Positions 43,445-52,107 of a DNA stretch of 64,000 nucleotides are shown piece after piece. A program made the position numbers and the translations under genes. Location of the stretch: NCBI RefSeq assembly GCF_002741055.1, contig NZ_CP016809.1, forward strand, positions 4,070,501 through 4,134,500. Reading direction: 5' to 3'. The DNA is from Paenibacillus ihbetae. Lineage in GTDB: Bacteria > Bacillota > Bacilli > Paenibacillales > Paenibacillaceae. The notes under the pieces were generated by a model. That model saw only the letters and a program-made list of their open reading frames with translations, did not search any database and was not told the DNA's origin. How positions within the stretch are numbered: position 1 is the stretch's first letter; every line of letters starts with the position of its first letter.

Positions 43445-45257
43445 CCGTTTCACCTTCCACATGTATAGTCAGAACAACACGGAAGCCACGCGGCTGGTTG
43501 TTCTCCAGATTGAACCCGGATTTTCCCCGGGAATACAGCTTGAGCCTTGTCATAATGTTGATGAGGCCGATGCCGCTGTGGTCCTCCTTGTCCTCAGAGC
43601 TCACCTGCAGCTGCTCCAGGTCCAGCTCCTCCAATTGACGCAGCTGCGCTTGCAGCGCTTCGAACTGCTCTTCCGGCATGCCGTTGCCGTTATCCTCGAC
43701 GGTAATCTGCACGAGCGAAGGGGAGAGACGCCGGCTTTGAACGAGGATATAGTTGTCCCGGGCGACCGGGTTCATGCCGTGCTTGAAAAAGTTTTCAACC
43801 AGCGGCTGGATCAGCATCTTCGGTATAGTCAGTTCCAAGGTAGACTCTTCCACATCGTACCTGAAGTCGAACCCGTTCTCAAATCTCTCCTTCTGCAGCT
43901 CGATGTAATCCTTGATGTGATTCAGCTCCGTGCGAAGCGTTACCGGCTTATCGGTATTGTACATGCTGTAGCGCATCATCCGGGCAAGGGCCGAGATAAG
44001 AGAGTAGATCCTCTTCATGTCATGCTCAAGCGCAAGCGTGCCGATGGTCTGCAGAGCATTGTTCATGAAATGCGGGTTCACCTGGGCCTGGAGCGCCCGG
44101 AGCTGGTTCGTCCGATTGGCCAGCTTCAGCTTGTATTCCTGCAAAATCAGGTTGTTGATCGTATCCATCATGCTGCTGAATCTGCGGTACAGAATCCCGA
44201 TCTCGTCCTTGCGGTCCGATTCGATATCAACCGTCATGCGCCCGCTCTTTACCTGGCTCATAAATCCGACAAGCTCCCGGATCGGCGCGGTAATTCGCAC
44301 CGAGATCCAGATCATGGCGGCGATGATCAGGAGGAACGATACCGCAAGCAATAAAATATTGATGAAAGCCGCTTTGTCCGCACTGCTCAGAATATAGGAG
44401 GACGGGATTTCCTTAATCATCGTCCAATTGCTGACAGAGGTCTGGACGCGGTTATACACATAAATGTTGTCGTTATGTTCGAAATACCCCTGCTGTTGTC
44501 CCGATGCCATAATGGTCTTATACCAATCCTCGCCAAGGGGCCGCCCAATTCGCGCCTCGTCACCGGAATACATGACAATCCCGTCTTCGCTTGCAATGTA
44601 TAGCTGCTCGTTCCCAGGCTGAAATAATTGACTGCTGATCCGGCTGAGGAACGTCATGTCCAGGTCAATCGCGACCAGCCCAAGCCGCTCCGAGGATGGC
44701 ACGCGTTCAATGACCCGATACAGCGTAAGCACCTTGGTATTCTCTTCATAGGGGTAGGCTAACTGAAACCCGTAGGTATGCAGGGCATGGGGCGGCTGGA
44801 TAAACAGCTTTCGGCCCTGCAGATCCGGAATCTCTCGATAAAGTCTGATGTCGCTGGCCTTTCTGGCAATGTCCTGGGCATACAAGGTCGACTCCCGCTG
44901 ACCATCCACGTACAGATAAACCTGCCGGGTGCCGGTAATGGCATGATACATCGACTGCATCGTTGCGGACTGCCTGCCGCCGGTGCTGATGTTGCCGTGG
45001 CTGTAATACAGACTGCGGAAAAACTCGGGATCGGAATAGACCGTCAAGGAATTCCGATTCAATTCCTCCAAATCGCTCTCCAGATTCATCCGCCCCTGGT
45101 ACAGGAGATTTTGGTTCTCGGTGACCGCTCGCTCCTTTAACGCATTGGTGGTCGTAACATAGCTGATGATCAAGGCGGCCGTCGTCGGGATGATCGTGGC
45201 CAGGATCATAAAGGCGATCAATTTTGTGCGTATGCTGTTCCAGTTCAAAACTTTCAC
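43422..45257 (-). CDS. yesM: Two-component sensor histidine kinase, YesM family (second system)
   Basis: 611 residues: TM1 near 15-35, extracytoplasmic sensor to about 280, TM2 near 290-312, HAMP, then H396 in QVNPHFMNNALQT and an HATPase domain with MLIQPLVENFFKHGM, DNGNGMP and GIGLINIMTRL. In the conserved His motif the second Phe-Asn is replaced by Asn-Asn (HFMNNAL), a small departure from the usual HFLFN. It is divergent from the importer operon, 113 bp apart. Confidence 0.92.
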   Translation of the reverse strand: MKVLNWNSIRTKLIAFMILATIIPTTAALIISYVTTTNALKERAVTENQNLLYQGRMNLESDLEELNRNSLTVYSDPEFFRSLYYSHGNISTGGRQSATMQSMYHAITGTRQVYLYVDGQRESTLYAQDIARKASDIRLYREIPDLQGRKLFIQPPHALHTYGFQLAYPYEENTKVLTLYRVIERVPSSERLGLVAIDLDMTFLSRISSQLFQPGNEQLYIASEDGIVMYSGDEARIGRPLGEDWYKTIMASGQQQGYFEHNDNIYVYNRVQTSVSNWTMIKEIPSSYILSSADKAAFINILLLAVSFLLIIAAMIWISVRITAPIRELVGFMSQVKSGRMTVDIESDRKDEIGILYRRFSSMMDTINNLILQEYKLKLANRTNQLRALQAQVNPHFMNNALQTIGTLALEHDMKRIYSLISALARMMRYSMYNTDKPVTLRTELNHIKDYIELQKERFENGFDFRYDVEESTLELTIPKMLIQPLVENFFKHGMNPVARDNYILVQSRRLSPSLVQITVEDNGNGMPEEQFEALQAQLRQLEELDLEQLQVSSEDKEDHSGIGLINIMTRLKLYSRGKSGFNLENNQPRGFRVVLTIHVEGETDEGIDRR

Positions 45258-45370
45258 CCGCCGATCAATTTTCTATACCTATTCGTTCACATCCTAGGGT
45301 AGTGCTATGTTACTAATCTTAGCATAATTGAATCAGAGAGAAACGATAGGACAAGCGGAGGGGGATTTAC

Positions 45371-46252
45371 ATGAATAGCAAAAGAACGGCTGCGCTGATA
45401 CAGCAGCTGGTGTATATTGGACCCGCGCTGCTGTTTTTCGGCATTACGATCATTATCCCGTTTGTCATGGGAATGTATTATTCCTTTACGAATTGGAACG
45501 GCGTATCGGGCAATGTCGAATGGGTGGGACTTGATAATTTCGTCAAAATATTCACGAGCGACCGCGCGTTTGCCGACTCCTTTTGGTTTACAACCAAGTT
45601 TACGATCGTCGGCGTCATTTTAACCAATCTGGTCGGATTTTTCCTGGCCTACTTCCTGACCAAGAAGATCAGAGGTCGGAACTTCCTGCGGACGATCTTC
45701 TTCATGCCGAACGTGATCGGCGGTCTGCTGCTTGGTTTCATTTGGCAGTTTATTTTTATCAAAGGATTTGCGACGCTTGGAGATGTAACCGGTCTCGCGT
45801 TCTTCCAGCTGCCTTGGCTGGGGGATGAGGTTACCGGATTCTGGGGAATCATTCTGGTATTCGTATGGCAGTCCTCCGGATACCTCATGATCATCTACAT
45901 CGCCTCCATTACCAACGTGTCGAAGGAAGTGCTTGAAGCTGCCGAAATTGACGGAGCGAACCGCTTCCAGGTGCTGAAAAATATTATGGTGCCGCTCATT
46001 ATGCCGGCCGTGACCGTCTGTCTGTTTCTTGCGATATCCTGGTCCTTCAAAATGTTCGACCTGAACCTGTCGCTGACCAAGGGCGGACCATACGGCTCGA
46101 CTGAATCGCTTGCGATGAACGTGTATAATGAAGCTTTCCTGAATAACCGCTATGGATTGGGTACGGCAAAATCCTTGATCTTCTTCATCGTGGTGGCCGT
46201 CATCACCCTCATTCAGGTCCGCCTGACGAAGAATAAGGAGGTTGAAGCTTGA
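45371..46252 (+). CDS. ABC sugar importer permease (MalF/YurN type)
   Basis: 293-residue permease with six predicted helices, EAA loop VSKEVLEAAEIDGANRFQVLKNI, N-terminus KRTAALIQQLVYIGPALLFFG. First gene of an operon divergent from the second YesM/YesN pair. GCGGAGGGGG precedes the ATG. Its TGA overlaps the next gene's ATG by one base. No ATPase gene in the operon. Confidence 0.92.
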   Translation: MNSKRTAALIQQLVYIGPALLFFGITIIIPFVMGMYYSFTNWNGVSGNVEWVGLDNFVKIFTSDRAFADSFWFTTKFTIVGVILTNLVGFFLAYFLTKKIRGRNFLRTIFFMPNVIGGLLLGFIWQFIFIKGFATLGDVTGLAFFQLPWLGDEVTGFWGIILVFVWQSSGYLMIIYIASITNVSKEVLEAAEIDGANRFQVLKNIMVPLIMPAVTVCLFLAISWSFKMFDLNLSLTKGGPYGSTESLAMNVYNEAFLNNRYGLGTAKSLIFFIVVAVITLIQVRLTKNKEVEA

Positions 46253-47088
46253 TGAAGACCAAATCCTCACAATCGGTATCGGGCCTGATCCTGCAAGTCG
46301 TGATGTTTATCATCGCCATCCTATTTTTAGCACCCTTTTACTTCCTGCTCGTCAACTCGGTGAAATCGCTGGGCGACATCATGGTCAATGCGGCCAATTG
46401 GCCGAGCATGTTCCACTGGGATAACTATTCGAAGGCATGGGAGCTTACGCGATTCCCGGAAGCCTTCACGAATTCCCTGATCATTACCGTGATCAGCAAT
46501 CTGATCATTGCGCTGCTCAGCGCGATGGCGGCCTACCGGATGGTCCGCGCGAACACGGTCTTTAACCGCATCGTGTTTATGATCTTCGTATCGGCGATGG
46601 TCATCCCGTTCCAGTCCATTATGATCCCGCTGCTGCAGGTGGTCGGATGGCTGAACGTCAACAACAGCATGGTCGGCCTGATTCTATCCTACCTTGGGCT
46701 TGGCATTCCGCTCTCCATCTTCTTGTTCCACGGATTCGTAAAATCGATTCCGCTGGAGATCGAAGAGGCGGCTACGGTAGACGGGGCATCGTCCTACGGC
46801 GTGTTCGCCCGGATCATTCTGCCGATGCTGAAGCCGATGCTCGTAACGGTCATCATCCTGAACAGCTTGTGGATCTGGAACGATTATCTGCTGCCGTCCC
46901 TGATTCTGCAAAGTCCGGAGCTGCGGACCATTCCGCTGGCGACCTTCGCTTTCTTCGGACAGTATTCCAAGCAGTGGGATATGGCGCTGCCGGCACTGGT
47001 GCTCGGGATTACGCCGATTATCATATTTTTCTTATCGTTGCAGAAGTATATTGTCGAAGGCGTTGCGGCCGGCTCCGTCAAAGGCTGA
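46252..47088 (+). CDS. ABC sugar importer permease (MalG/YurM type)
   Basis: 278-residue partner permease, with EAA loop SIPLEIEEAATVDGASSYGVFARI and C-terminus EGVAAGSVKG. AAGGAGG lies 10 bases before the ATG, inside the previous gene; TGATG overlap signals translational coupling. Confidence 0.92.
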   Translation: MKTKSSQSVSGLILQVVMFIIAILFLAPFYFLLVNSVKSLGDIMVNAANWPSMFHWDNYSKAWELTRFPEAFTNSLIITVISNLIIALLSAMAAYRMVRANTVFNRIVFMIFVSAMVIPFQSIMIPLLQVVGWLNVNNSMVGLILSYLGLGIPLSIFLFHGFVKSIPLEIEEAATVDGASSYGVFARIILPMLKPMLVTVIILNSLWIWNDYLLPSLILQSPELRTIPLATFAFFGQYSKQWDMALPALVLGITPIIIFFLSLQKYIVEGVAAGSVKG

Positions 47089-47181
47089 TCCGCTTGCGAA
47101 TGGCCATCGCCGCACGATAGTCACCGTGATTTAGGTTTTTCAAACTTTTATATATAAATTTCCTCAAGGGGGTAACACGCA

Positions 47182-48468
47182 ATGAAAAAAATGAAATTGA
47201 CCCTGGTCATGCTGCTGGCATTCTCGATGGTCCTTGCGGCCTGCGGCGGCAAATCGTCTGAAGAGGGAAGCGGCAGCAGCGATGCAGCTTCCGGTGATGT
47301 AAAAACGGTTAAGATATTCCAATTCAAAACCGAGATCGTAGATGGTCTGAATGAGCTGAAGGTTGAATTCGAAAAAGAGCATCCGAACATCAAGCTGGAC
47401 ATCCAGACGGTCGGCGGCGGCGCGGACTATGGCGCTTCTCTGAAGACGAAATTCGCTTCGGGCGACGCGCCCGACATTTTCTCCAACGGCGGTTATGCCG
47501 AGATGGAGATGTGGTTTGACAACCTCGAAGATTTGTCCGATCAGCCATGGGTAGCCGATCTGGTCGATATGGCGAAGAAGCCGATGACTAAAGACGGCAA
47601 AGTATATGGCATGCCGATGAACCTTGAAGGCTGGGGCTATATCTACAATAAAGATTTGTTCGAGCAAGCAGGCATTACCGAGCTTCCGAAAACTTACTCC
47701 CAGCTGGAGGATGCCGCGAAGAAGCTGGAAGCAATCGGCGTAACGCCGTTCGCGAACGCTTATCAGGAATGGTGGCTGCTGGGCAACCAGGGCATTAACC
47801 CTGCATTCGCGCTGCAGAACGATCCGGACGCGTTTATTAAAGGCTTGAGCGACGGCACGGAGAAATTCGCGGGCAACCCGCAGTTTGAAGCATGGGCTAA
47901 GCTGATGCAGCTGACGCTGGATCACGGCAACAAAAACCCGCTGACGACCGATTACAACACCGCCGTATCCTTGCTGGCAACTGAAAAAGCGGCCATGATG
48001 CAAAACGGCAACTGGTCCCAAACGGAAATCGACGCCATCAATCCGGAGCTGAACCTGGGCTTCCTGCCGATGCCGATGGGTGAGGATGCCGAGCAGAACG
48101 ACAAGCTGAACGTCGGCGTACCGGCCAACCTCGTCATTAACAAAAACTCACCGGTGAAGGAAGAAGCGAAGGTATTCCTGAACTGGCTTGTCACTTCCGA
48201 TATCGGTAAAGAGTACATCGTGAAGAAGTTCAAATTCATCCCGGCTTTGTCCACGATCGAAGCAACCCCTGAGGATATGGGCGACCTGGGTGCGTCGGTA
48301 TGGGAATATGTGCAGGCCGGCAAAGTGCTGCCACAGCAGGCTCCGAAATTCCCTGACGGCGTAACGCAAGAATTTGCAAACTCGATGCAGGCCTACTTTG
48401 CAGGCAAATCCGATGTGACAAAAATGCTTGAGGATATGCAGGCTTCATGGGATAGTTTGAGTCAGTAA
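47182..48468 (+). CDS. ABC sugar importer, lipoprotein solute-binding protein
   Basis: 428-residue family-1 binding protein. Signal MKKMKLTLVMLLAFSM with lipobox VLAAC (Cys at 21) and a Ser/Gly linker. Typical lobe blocks are FASGDAPDIFSNGGYAEM and YGMPMNLEGWGYIYNKDLFEQAG. Downstream GH1/GH42/GH36 genes suggest beta-glucosides or galactosides as ligands; the exact sugar is inference. Followed by a terminator-like hairpin before the hydrolases. Confidence 0.9.
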   Translation: MKKMKLTLVMLLAFSMVLAACGGKSSEEGSGSSDAASGDVKTVKIFQFKTEIVDGLNELKVEFEKEHPNIKLDIQTVGGGADYGASLKTKFASGDAPDIFSNGGYAEMEMWFDNLEDLSDQPWVADLVDMAKKPMTKDGKVYGMPMNLEGWGYIYNKDLFEQAGITELPKTYSQLEDAAKKLEAIGVTPFANAYQEWWLLGNQGINPAFALQNDPDAFIKGLSDGTEKFAGNPQFEAWAKLMQLTLDHGNKNPLTTDYNTAVSLLATEKAAMMQNGNWSQTEIDAINPELNLGFLPMPMGEDAEQNDKLNVGVPANLVINKNSPVKEEAKVFLNWLVTSDIGKEYIVKKFKFIPALSTIEATPEDMGDLGASVWEYVQAGKVLPQQAPKFPDGVTQEFANSMQAYFAGKSDVTKMLEDMQASWDSLSQ

Positions 48469-48505
48469 CCCAATCAGGAGTTTGAATGTCTGAAGCATGA
48501 ACAAG

Positions 48506-48556
48506 ATGCACCGCTCTCCTGACCGACTTTGCGGGACACAGGAGCGGTGCATTTTT
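48506..48556 (+). terminator. Terminator/attenuator between binding protein and GH1 gene
   Basis: ATGCACCGCTC-TCCTG against CAGGAGCGGTGCAT (14 bp paired with a 2-base bulge), followed by TTTTTATT. It lies inside what is otherwise one rightward operon, so it either ends the importer transcript or lowers hydrolase expression. Confidence 0.75.
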
Positions 48557-48589
48557 ATTAAAACCAAGCGCAAGAGGGAGAGATGGAGG

Positions 48590-49942
48590 ATGAGCATTCA
48601 CAAGTTTCCCCAGGATTTCAAATGGGGCGTAGCAACGGCCTCTTATCAGATCGAAGGAGCTTATAACGAAGACGGTCGGGGCATGTCGATCTGGGACACC
48701 TTCGCCCATACGCCGGGCAAGGTCAAGAACGGAGACAACGGCAACGTTGCCTGCGACAGCTATCATCGGGTGGAAGAGGATGTGCAGCTGCTGAAGGAAC
48801 TCGGCGTCAAGGTGTACCGCTTCTCGGTATCCTGGCCGCGCGTGCTTCCAAGCGGAAGAGGCGAAGTGAACCGGGCCGGGCTCGATTACTATCACCGATT
48901 GGTGGACGCGCTTCTTGCGAACGGCATCGAACCGTTCTGCACGCTGTACCATTGGGACTTGCCGCAGGCGCTGCAGGATGAGGGCGGCTGGGGAAGCCGC
49001 GGGTCGATCGACGCATTTGCCCAGTACGCGGAGCTAATGTTTAACGAGTTCAAGGGTAAAATCAAGCACTGGATCACGTTCAACGAGCCATGGTGCATGG
49101 CGTTCCTCTCGAACTACCTGGGCGTTCACGCCCCGGGCAACAAGGATTTGCAGCTGGCCATCGACGTGAGCCACCATCTCCTTGTCGCTCACGGCAAGGC
49201 GGTCAAACGCTTCAGGGAGCTTGGCATTCCGGGGGAGATCGGCATTGCGCCGAATACGGCCTGGGCCGTGCCATACCGCAATACGGAGGAGGATATCGAG
49301 GCCTGCCTGCGGATCAACGGCTGGTCCGGCGATTGGTATCTCGACCCGATCTATTTCGGAGAGTATCCGAAGTTTATGCTGGAATGGTATGAGAAGCTCG
49401 GTTATCAACCTCCGGTCGTGGCGGGAGACATGGATATTATCCGTCAGCCGATCGATTTTATCGGCATTAATTATTACACGTCCTCGATGAATCGCTATAA
49501 TCCGGGCGAAGAGGGCGGAATGCTGTCCAGCGAAGCGGTGTCGCTCGGCGTCGCCAAGACGGATATCGGCTGGGAGATTTACGCCGAAGGGCTGTATCAG
49601 CTGCTTCGTTACACGGCCGACAAGTACGGCAACCCGAATCTCTATATTACGGAGAACGGTGCCTGTTACAACGACGGCCTCGAGCAGGACGGACGCATTC
49701 ACGACCAGCGCCGGATCGATTATCTCGCGATGCATCTCATTCAAGCCAGCCGCGCGATCGAAGACGGTATTAATCTGAAGGGCTACATGGAATGGTCGCT
49801 GATGGACAACTTTGAATGGGCGGAAGGCTACGGCATGCGCTTCGGTCTGGTGCACGTGGACTATGATACGCTCGTCCGCACGAAAAAAGACAGCTATTAC
49901 TGGTATAAAGGCGTTATCTCTAGAAACTGGTTCGAACGATAA
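48590..49942 (+). CDS. bglA: GH1 beta-glucosidase
   Basis: 450-residue retaining beta-glycosidase, typical GH1 length. N-terminal FPQDFKWGVATASYQIEGA, acid/base E166 in TFNEPWC, nucleophile E355 in YITENGA, and WSLMDNFEWAEGYGMRFGLV near the C-terminus. It cleaves cellobiose and other short beta-glucosides; the presence of FEWAEGY rather than 6-phospho-binding residues argues for non-phosphorylated substrates, in keeping with ABC uptake. Cytoplasmic. The start at 48590 is preceded by GAGGGAGAG; the in-frame extension upstream runs through the terminator hairpin. Confidence 0.93.
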   Translation: MSIHKFPQDFKWGVATASYQIEGAYNEDGRGMSIWDTFAHTPGKVKNGDNGNVACDSYHRVEEDVQLLKELGVKVYRFSVSWPRVLPSGRGEVNRAGLDYYHRLVDALLANGIEPFCTLYHWDLPQALQDEGGWGSRGSIDAFAQYAELMFNEFKGKIKHWITFNEPWCMAFLSNYLGVHAPGNKDLQLAIDVSHHLLVAHGKAVKRFRELGIPGEIGIAPNTAWAVPYRNTEEDIEACLRINGWSGDWYLDPIYFGEYPKFMLEWYEKLGYQPPVVAGDMDIIRQPIDFIGINYYTSSMNRYNPGEEGGMLSSEAVSLGVAKTDIGWEIYAEGLYQLLRYTADKYGNPNLYITENGACYNDGLEQDGRIHDQRRIDYLAMHLIQASRAIEDGINLKGYMEWSLMDNFEWAEGYGMRFGLVHVDYDTLVRTKKDSYYWYKGVISRNWFER

Positions 49943-49962
49943 TTTCAAACGTTAGTAAATGG

Positions 49963-49995
49963 ATCTGCTCCGACAATGCGAATTGCGGAGCAGAT
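49963..49995 (+). promoter_or_regulatory. Intercistronic hairpin between GH1 and GH42
   Basis: ATCTGCTCCG (49963-49972) with CGGAGCAGAT (49986-49995), a perfect 10-bp stem without a T run, 20 bases before the GH42 start. Possibly an mRNA-stability or processing element. Confidence 0.5.
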
Positions 49996-50015
49996 TGCAT
50001 ATGGAGGCACTGATT

Positions 50016-52058
50016 ATGATAAATCCGAAAATTCCGAAAATCTGGTACGGCGGCGATTACAATCCCGAGCAATGGGATAAAGCGACGATGGACGAGGACA
50101 TGCGGATGTTTCCGCTGGCGGGAATCGATGTCGCCACCATCAATGTGTTTTCCTGGGCTCGAAGCCAGCGCGATGAAGAAAGCTATGATTTTGCTTGGCT
50201 CGACGAGATTATGGACCGGTTAGCGGCGGAAGGCATCAAGGTCTGTCTGGCAACCAGCACGGGAGCCCATCCGGCGTGGATGGCCAAGAAATATCCGGAT
50301 GTGCTTCGCGTCGACTACCAGGGCCGCAAGCGCAAATTCGGAGGTCGGCACAATTCATGCCCGAACAGCCCGACATACCGCAAATACGCTCCGCTCATGG
50401 CCCGCAAGCTGGCCGAGCGGTACAAGGATCACCCCGCGCTGGTTATTTGGCATATATCGAACGAATATGGCGGCTACTGCTACTGCGACAATTGCGAGCG
50501 GCAGTTCCGCGTTTGGCTGCAGAAACGCTATGAGACGCTGGAGAGGCTGAATACGGTATGGAACACCGGTTTTTGGGGTCATACCTTCTACGATTGGGAC
50601 GAGATCGTCGTGCCGAATGCGCTAAGCGAGGAGTTCGACGGCAACCGGACGTTCTTTCAGGGCATCTCGCTCGATTACCGGCGCTTCCAATCGGACAGCC
50701 TGCTGGAATGCTACCGGCTGGAGCGGGACGAGATCAAGTTGGTGACGCCGGAGATCCCGGTCACGACGAACTTGATGGGATTTTATCCGGAGCTGGATTA
50801 CTTCGAATGGGCGAAGCACATGGACGTGGTGTCCTGGGACAACTACCCTGCCATCGATACGCCGGTCAGCTTTACGGCGATGTCCCATAATCTGATGCGC
50901 GGCCTTAAAGGCGGGCAGCCGTTCATGCTGATGGAGCAGACGCCGAGCGTTCAGAACTGGTCGCCCTACAATTCGGCGAAGCGTCCGGGCGTCATGCGGC
51001 TGTGGAGCTACCAGGCCGTCGCGCATGGAGCCGATACGGTGATGTTCTTTCAGCTGCGCCGTTCGATCGGGGCGTGCGAGAAATTCCACGGCGCGCTGAT
51101 CGAGCATGCGGGGCATGAGCATACCCGGGTATTCCGCGAATGCGCGGAGCTCGGAAGCGAGCTGCAGCAGCTTGGAGACCGGATCCTCGACGCGCGCTCC
51201 AGGGCCAGAGTGGCGATCCTGTACGATTGGGAGAACCGCTGGGCGATCGAGCTGTCGAGCGGACCGACCAAGCAATTGAATTATGTCGATGAAATCCATA
51301 AATACTATGCGGCCTTGTACGAGCAGAATATCCAGACGGACGTGATCGGCGTGGAGGAGGACCTGGACAAGTACGATGTCGTGATTGCGCCCGTTCTGTA
51401 TATGGTGAAGCCGGGTGTCTCCGAGCGTGTGGAGCGCTTTGTGGCAAGCGGCGGAACCTTCATCACCACCTTCTTTAGCGGGATCGTCGATGAGCATGAC
51501 CTCGTAACGCTGGGCGGCTATCCCGGCAAGCTCCGCCAAGTGACGGGCATATGGGCGGAGGAGACGGACGCGCTGCTCCCGGAACAGCAAAATCATATGG
51601 TAATGAAGCAGGATTGGGGCGGGCTGCGTGGAAGTTATTCCTGCGGCATTTTGTGCGATGTCATCCACGCGGAAACGGCTGAGGTTCTGGCTGAGTACGG
51701 AACCGATTTCTATCAAGGCACCCCGGTACTGACGAGAAACCGGTTCGGCAAGGGTCAGGCCTATTACGTTGCCAGCAGCCCGGATGCGGCGTTCCTCCGG
51801 GGCTTTATGAGCAACGTATGCGAAGAGCAGGGAATCAAGCCGCTGCTCGATACACCGGCAGGGGTCGAGGTTGTGGAGCGAGTGAAGGACGGGACTTCTT
51901 TGTTGTTCATCATGAACCACAACGCCGAAGCGATGGCATTTGATGCAGGATCCGCCAACCAAACGGATCTCCTCACCGGGCGGCCGGTTACGGGGCATGT
52001 TACGATCCCGGCAAGGGGCGTCATGATACTCGATCGGCCGGCAGCGGACGAATCCTAA
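50016..52058 (+). CDS. bgaB: GH42 beta-galactosidase (second copy)
   Basis: 680-residue paralogue of the enzyme at 39649, very similar along most of its length. Acid/base Glu in HISNEYGGYCYC and nucleophile Glu in FMLMEQTPSVQNW are intact, as is the Cys cluster. ATG 50016 has GGAGG 8 bases upstream; the earlier in-frame ATG at 50001 overlaps that site. The copies differ mainly in the C-terminal third and tail. It sits in a GH1-GH42-GH36 run after the second importer. Confidence 0.93.
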   Translation: MINPKIPKIWYGGDYNPEQWDKATMDEDMRMFPLAGIDVATINVFSWARSQRDEESYDFAWLDEIMDRLAAEGIKVCLATSTGAHPAWMAKKYPDVLRVDYQGRKRKFGGRHNSCPNSPTYRKYAPLMARKLAERYKDHPALVIWHISNEYGGYCYCDNCERQFRVWLQKRYETLERLNTVWNTGFWGHTFYDWDEIVVPNALSEEFDGNRTFFQGISLDYRRFQSDSLLECYRLERDEIKLVTPEIPVTTNLMGFYPELDYFEWAKHMDVVSWDNYPAIDTPVSFTAMSHNLMRGLKGGQPFMLMEQTPSVQNWSPYNSAKRPGVMRLWSYQAVAHGADTVMFFQLRRSIGACEKFHGALIEHAGHEHTRVFRECAELGSELQQLGDRILDARSRARVAILYDWENRWAIELSSGPTKQLNYVDEIHKYYAALYEQNIQTDVIGVEEDLDKYDVVIAPVLYMVKPGVSERVERFVASGGTFITTFFSGIVDEHDLVTLGGYPGKLRQVTGIWAEETDALLPEQQNHMVMKQDWGGLRGSYSCGILCDVIHAETAEVLAEYGTDFYQGTPVLTRNRFGKGQAYYVASSPDAAFLRGFMSNVCEEQGIKPLLDTPAGVEVVERVKDGTSLLFIMNHNAEAMAFDAGSANQTDLLTGRPVTGHVTIPARGVMILDRPAADES

Positions 52059-52107
52059 TTGTAGGATCAGGAGATTACAATCGGACGTTGGCAAGGAGGC
52101 AGAAGCA

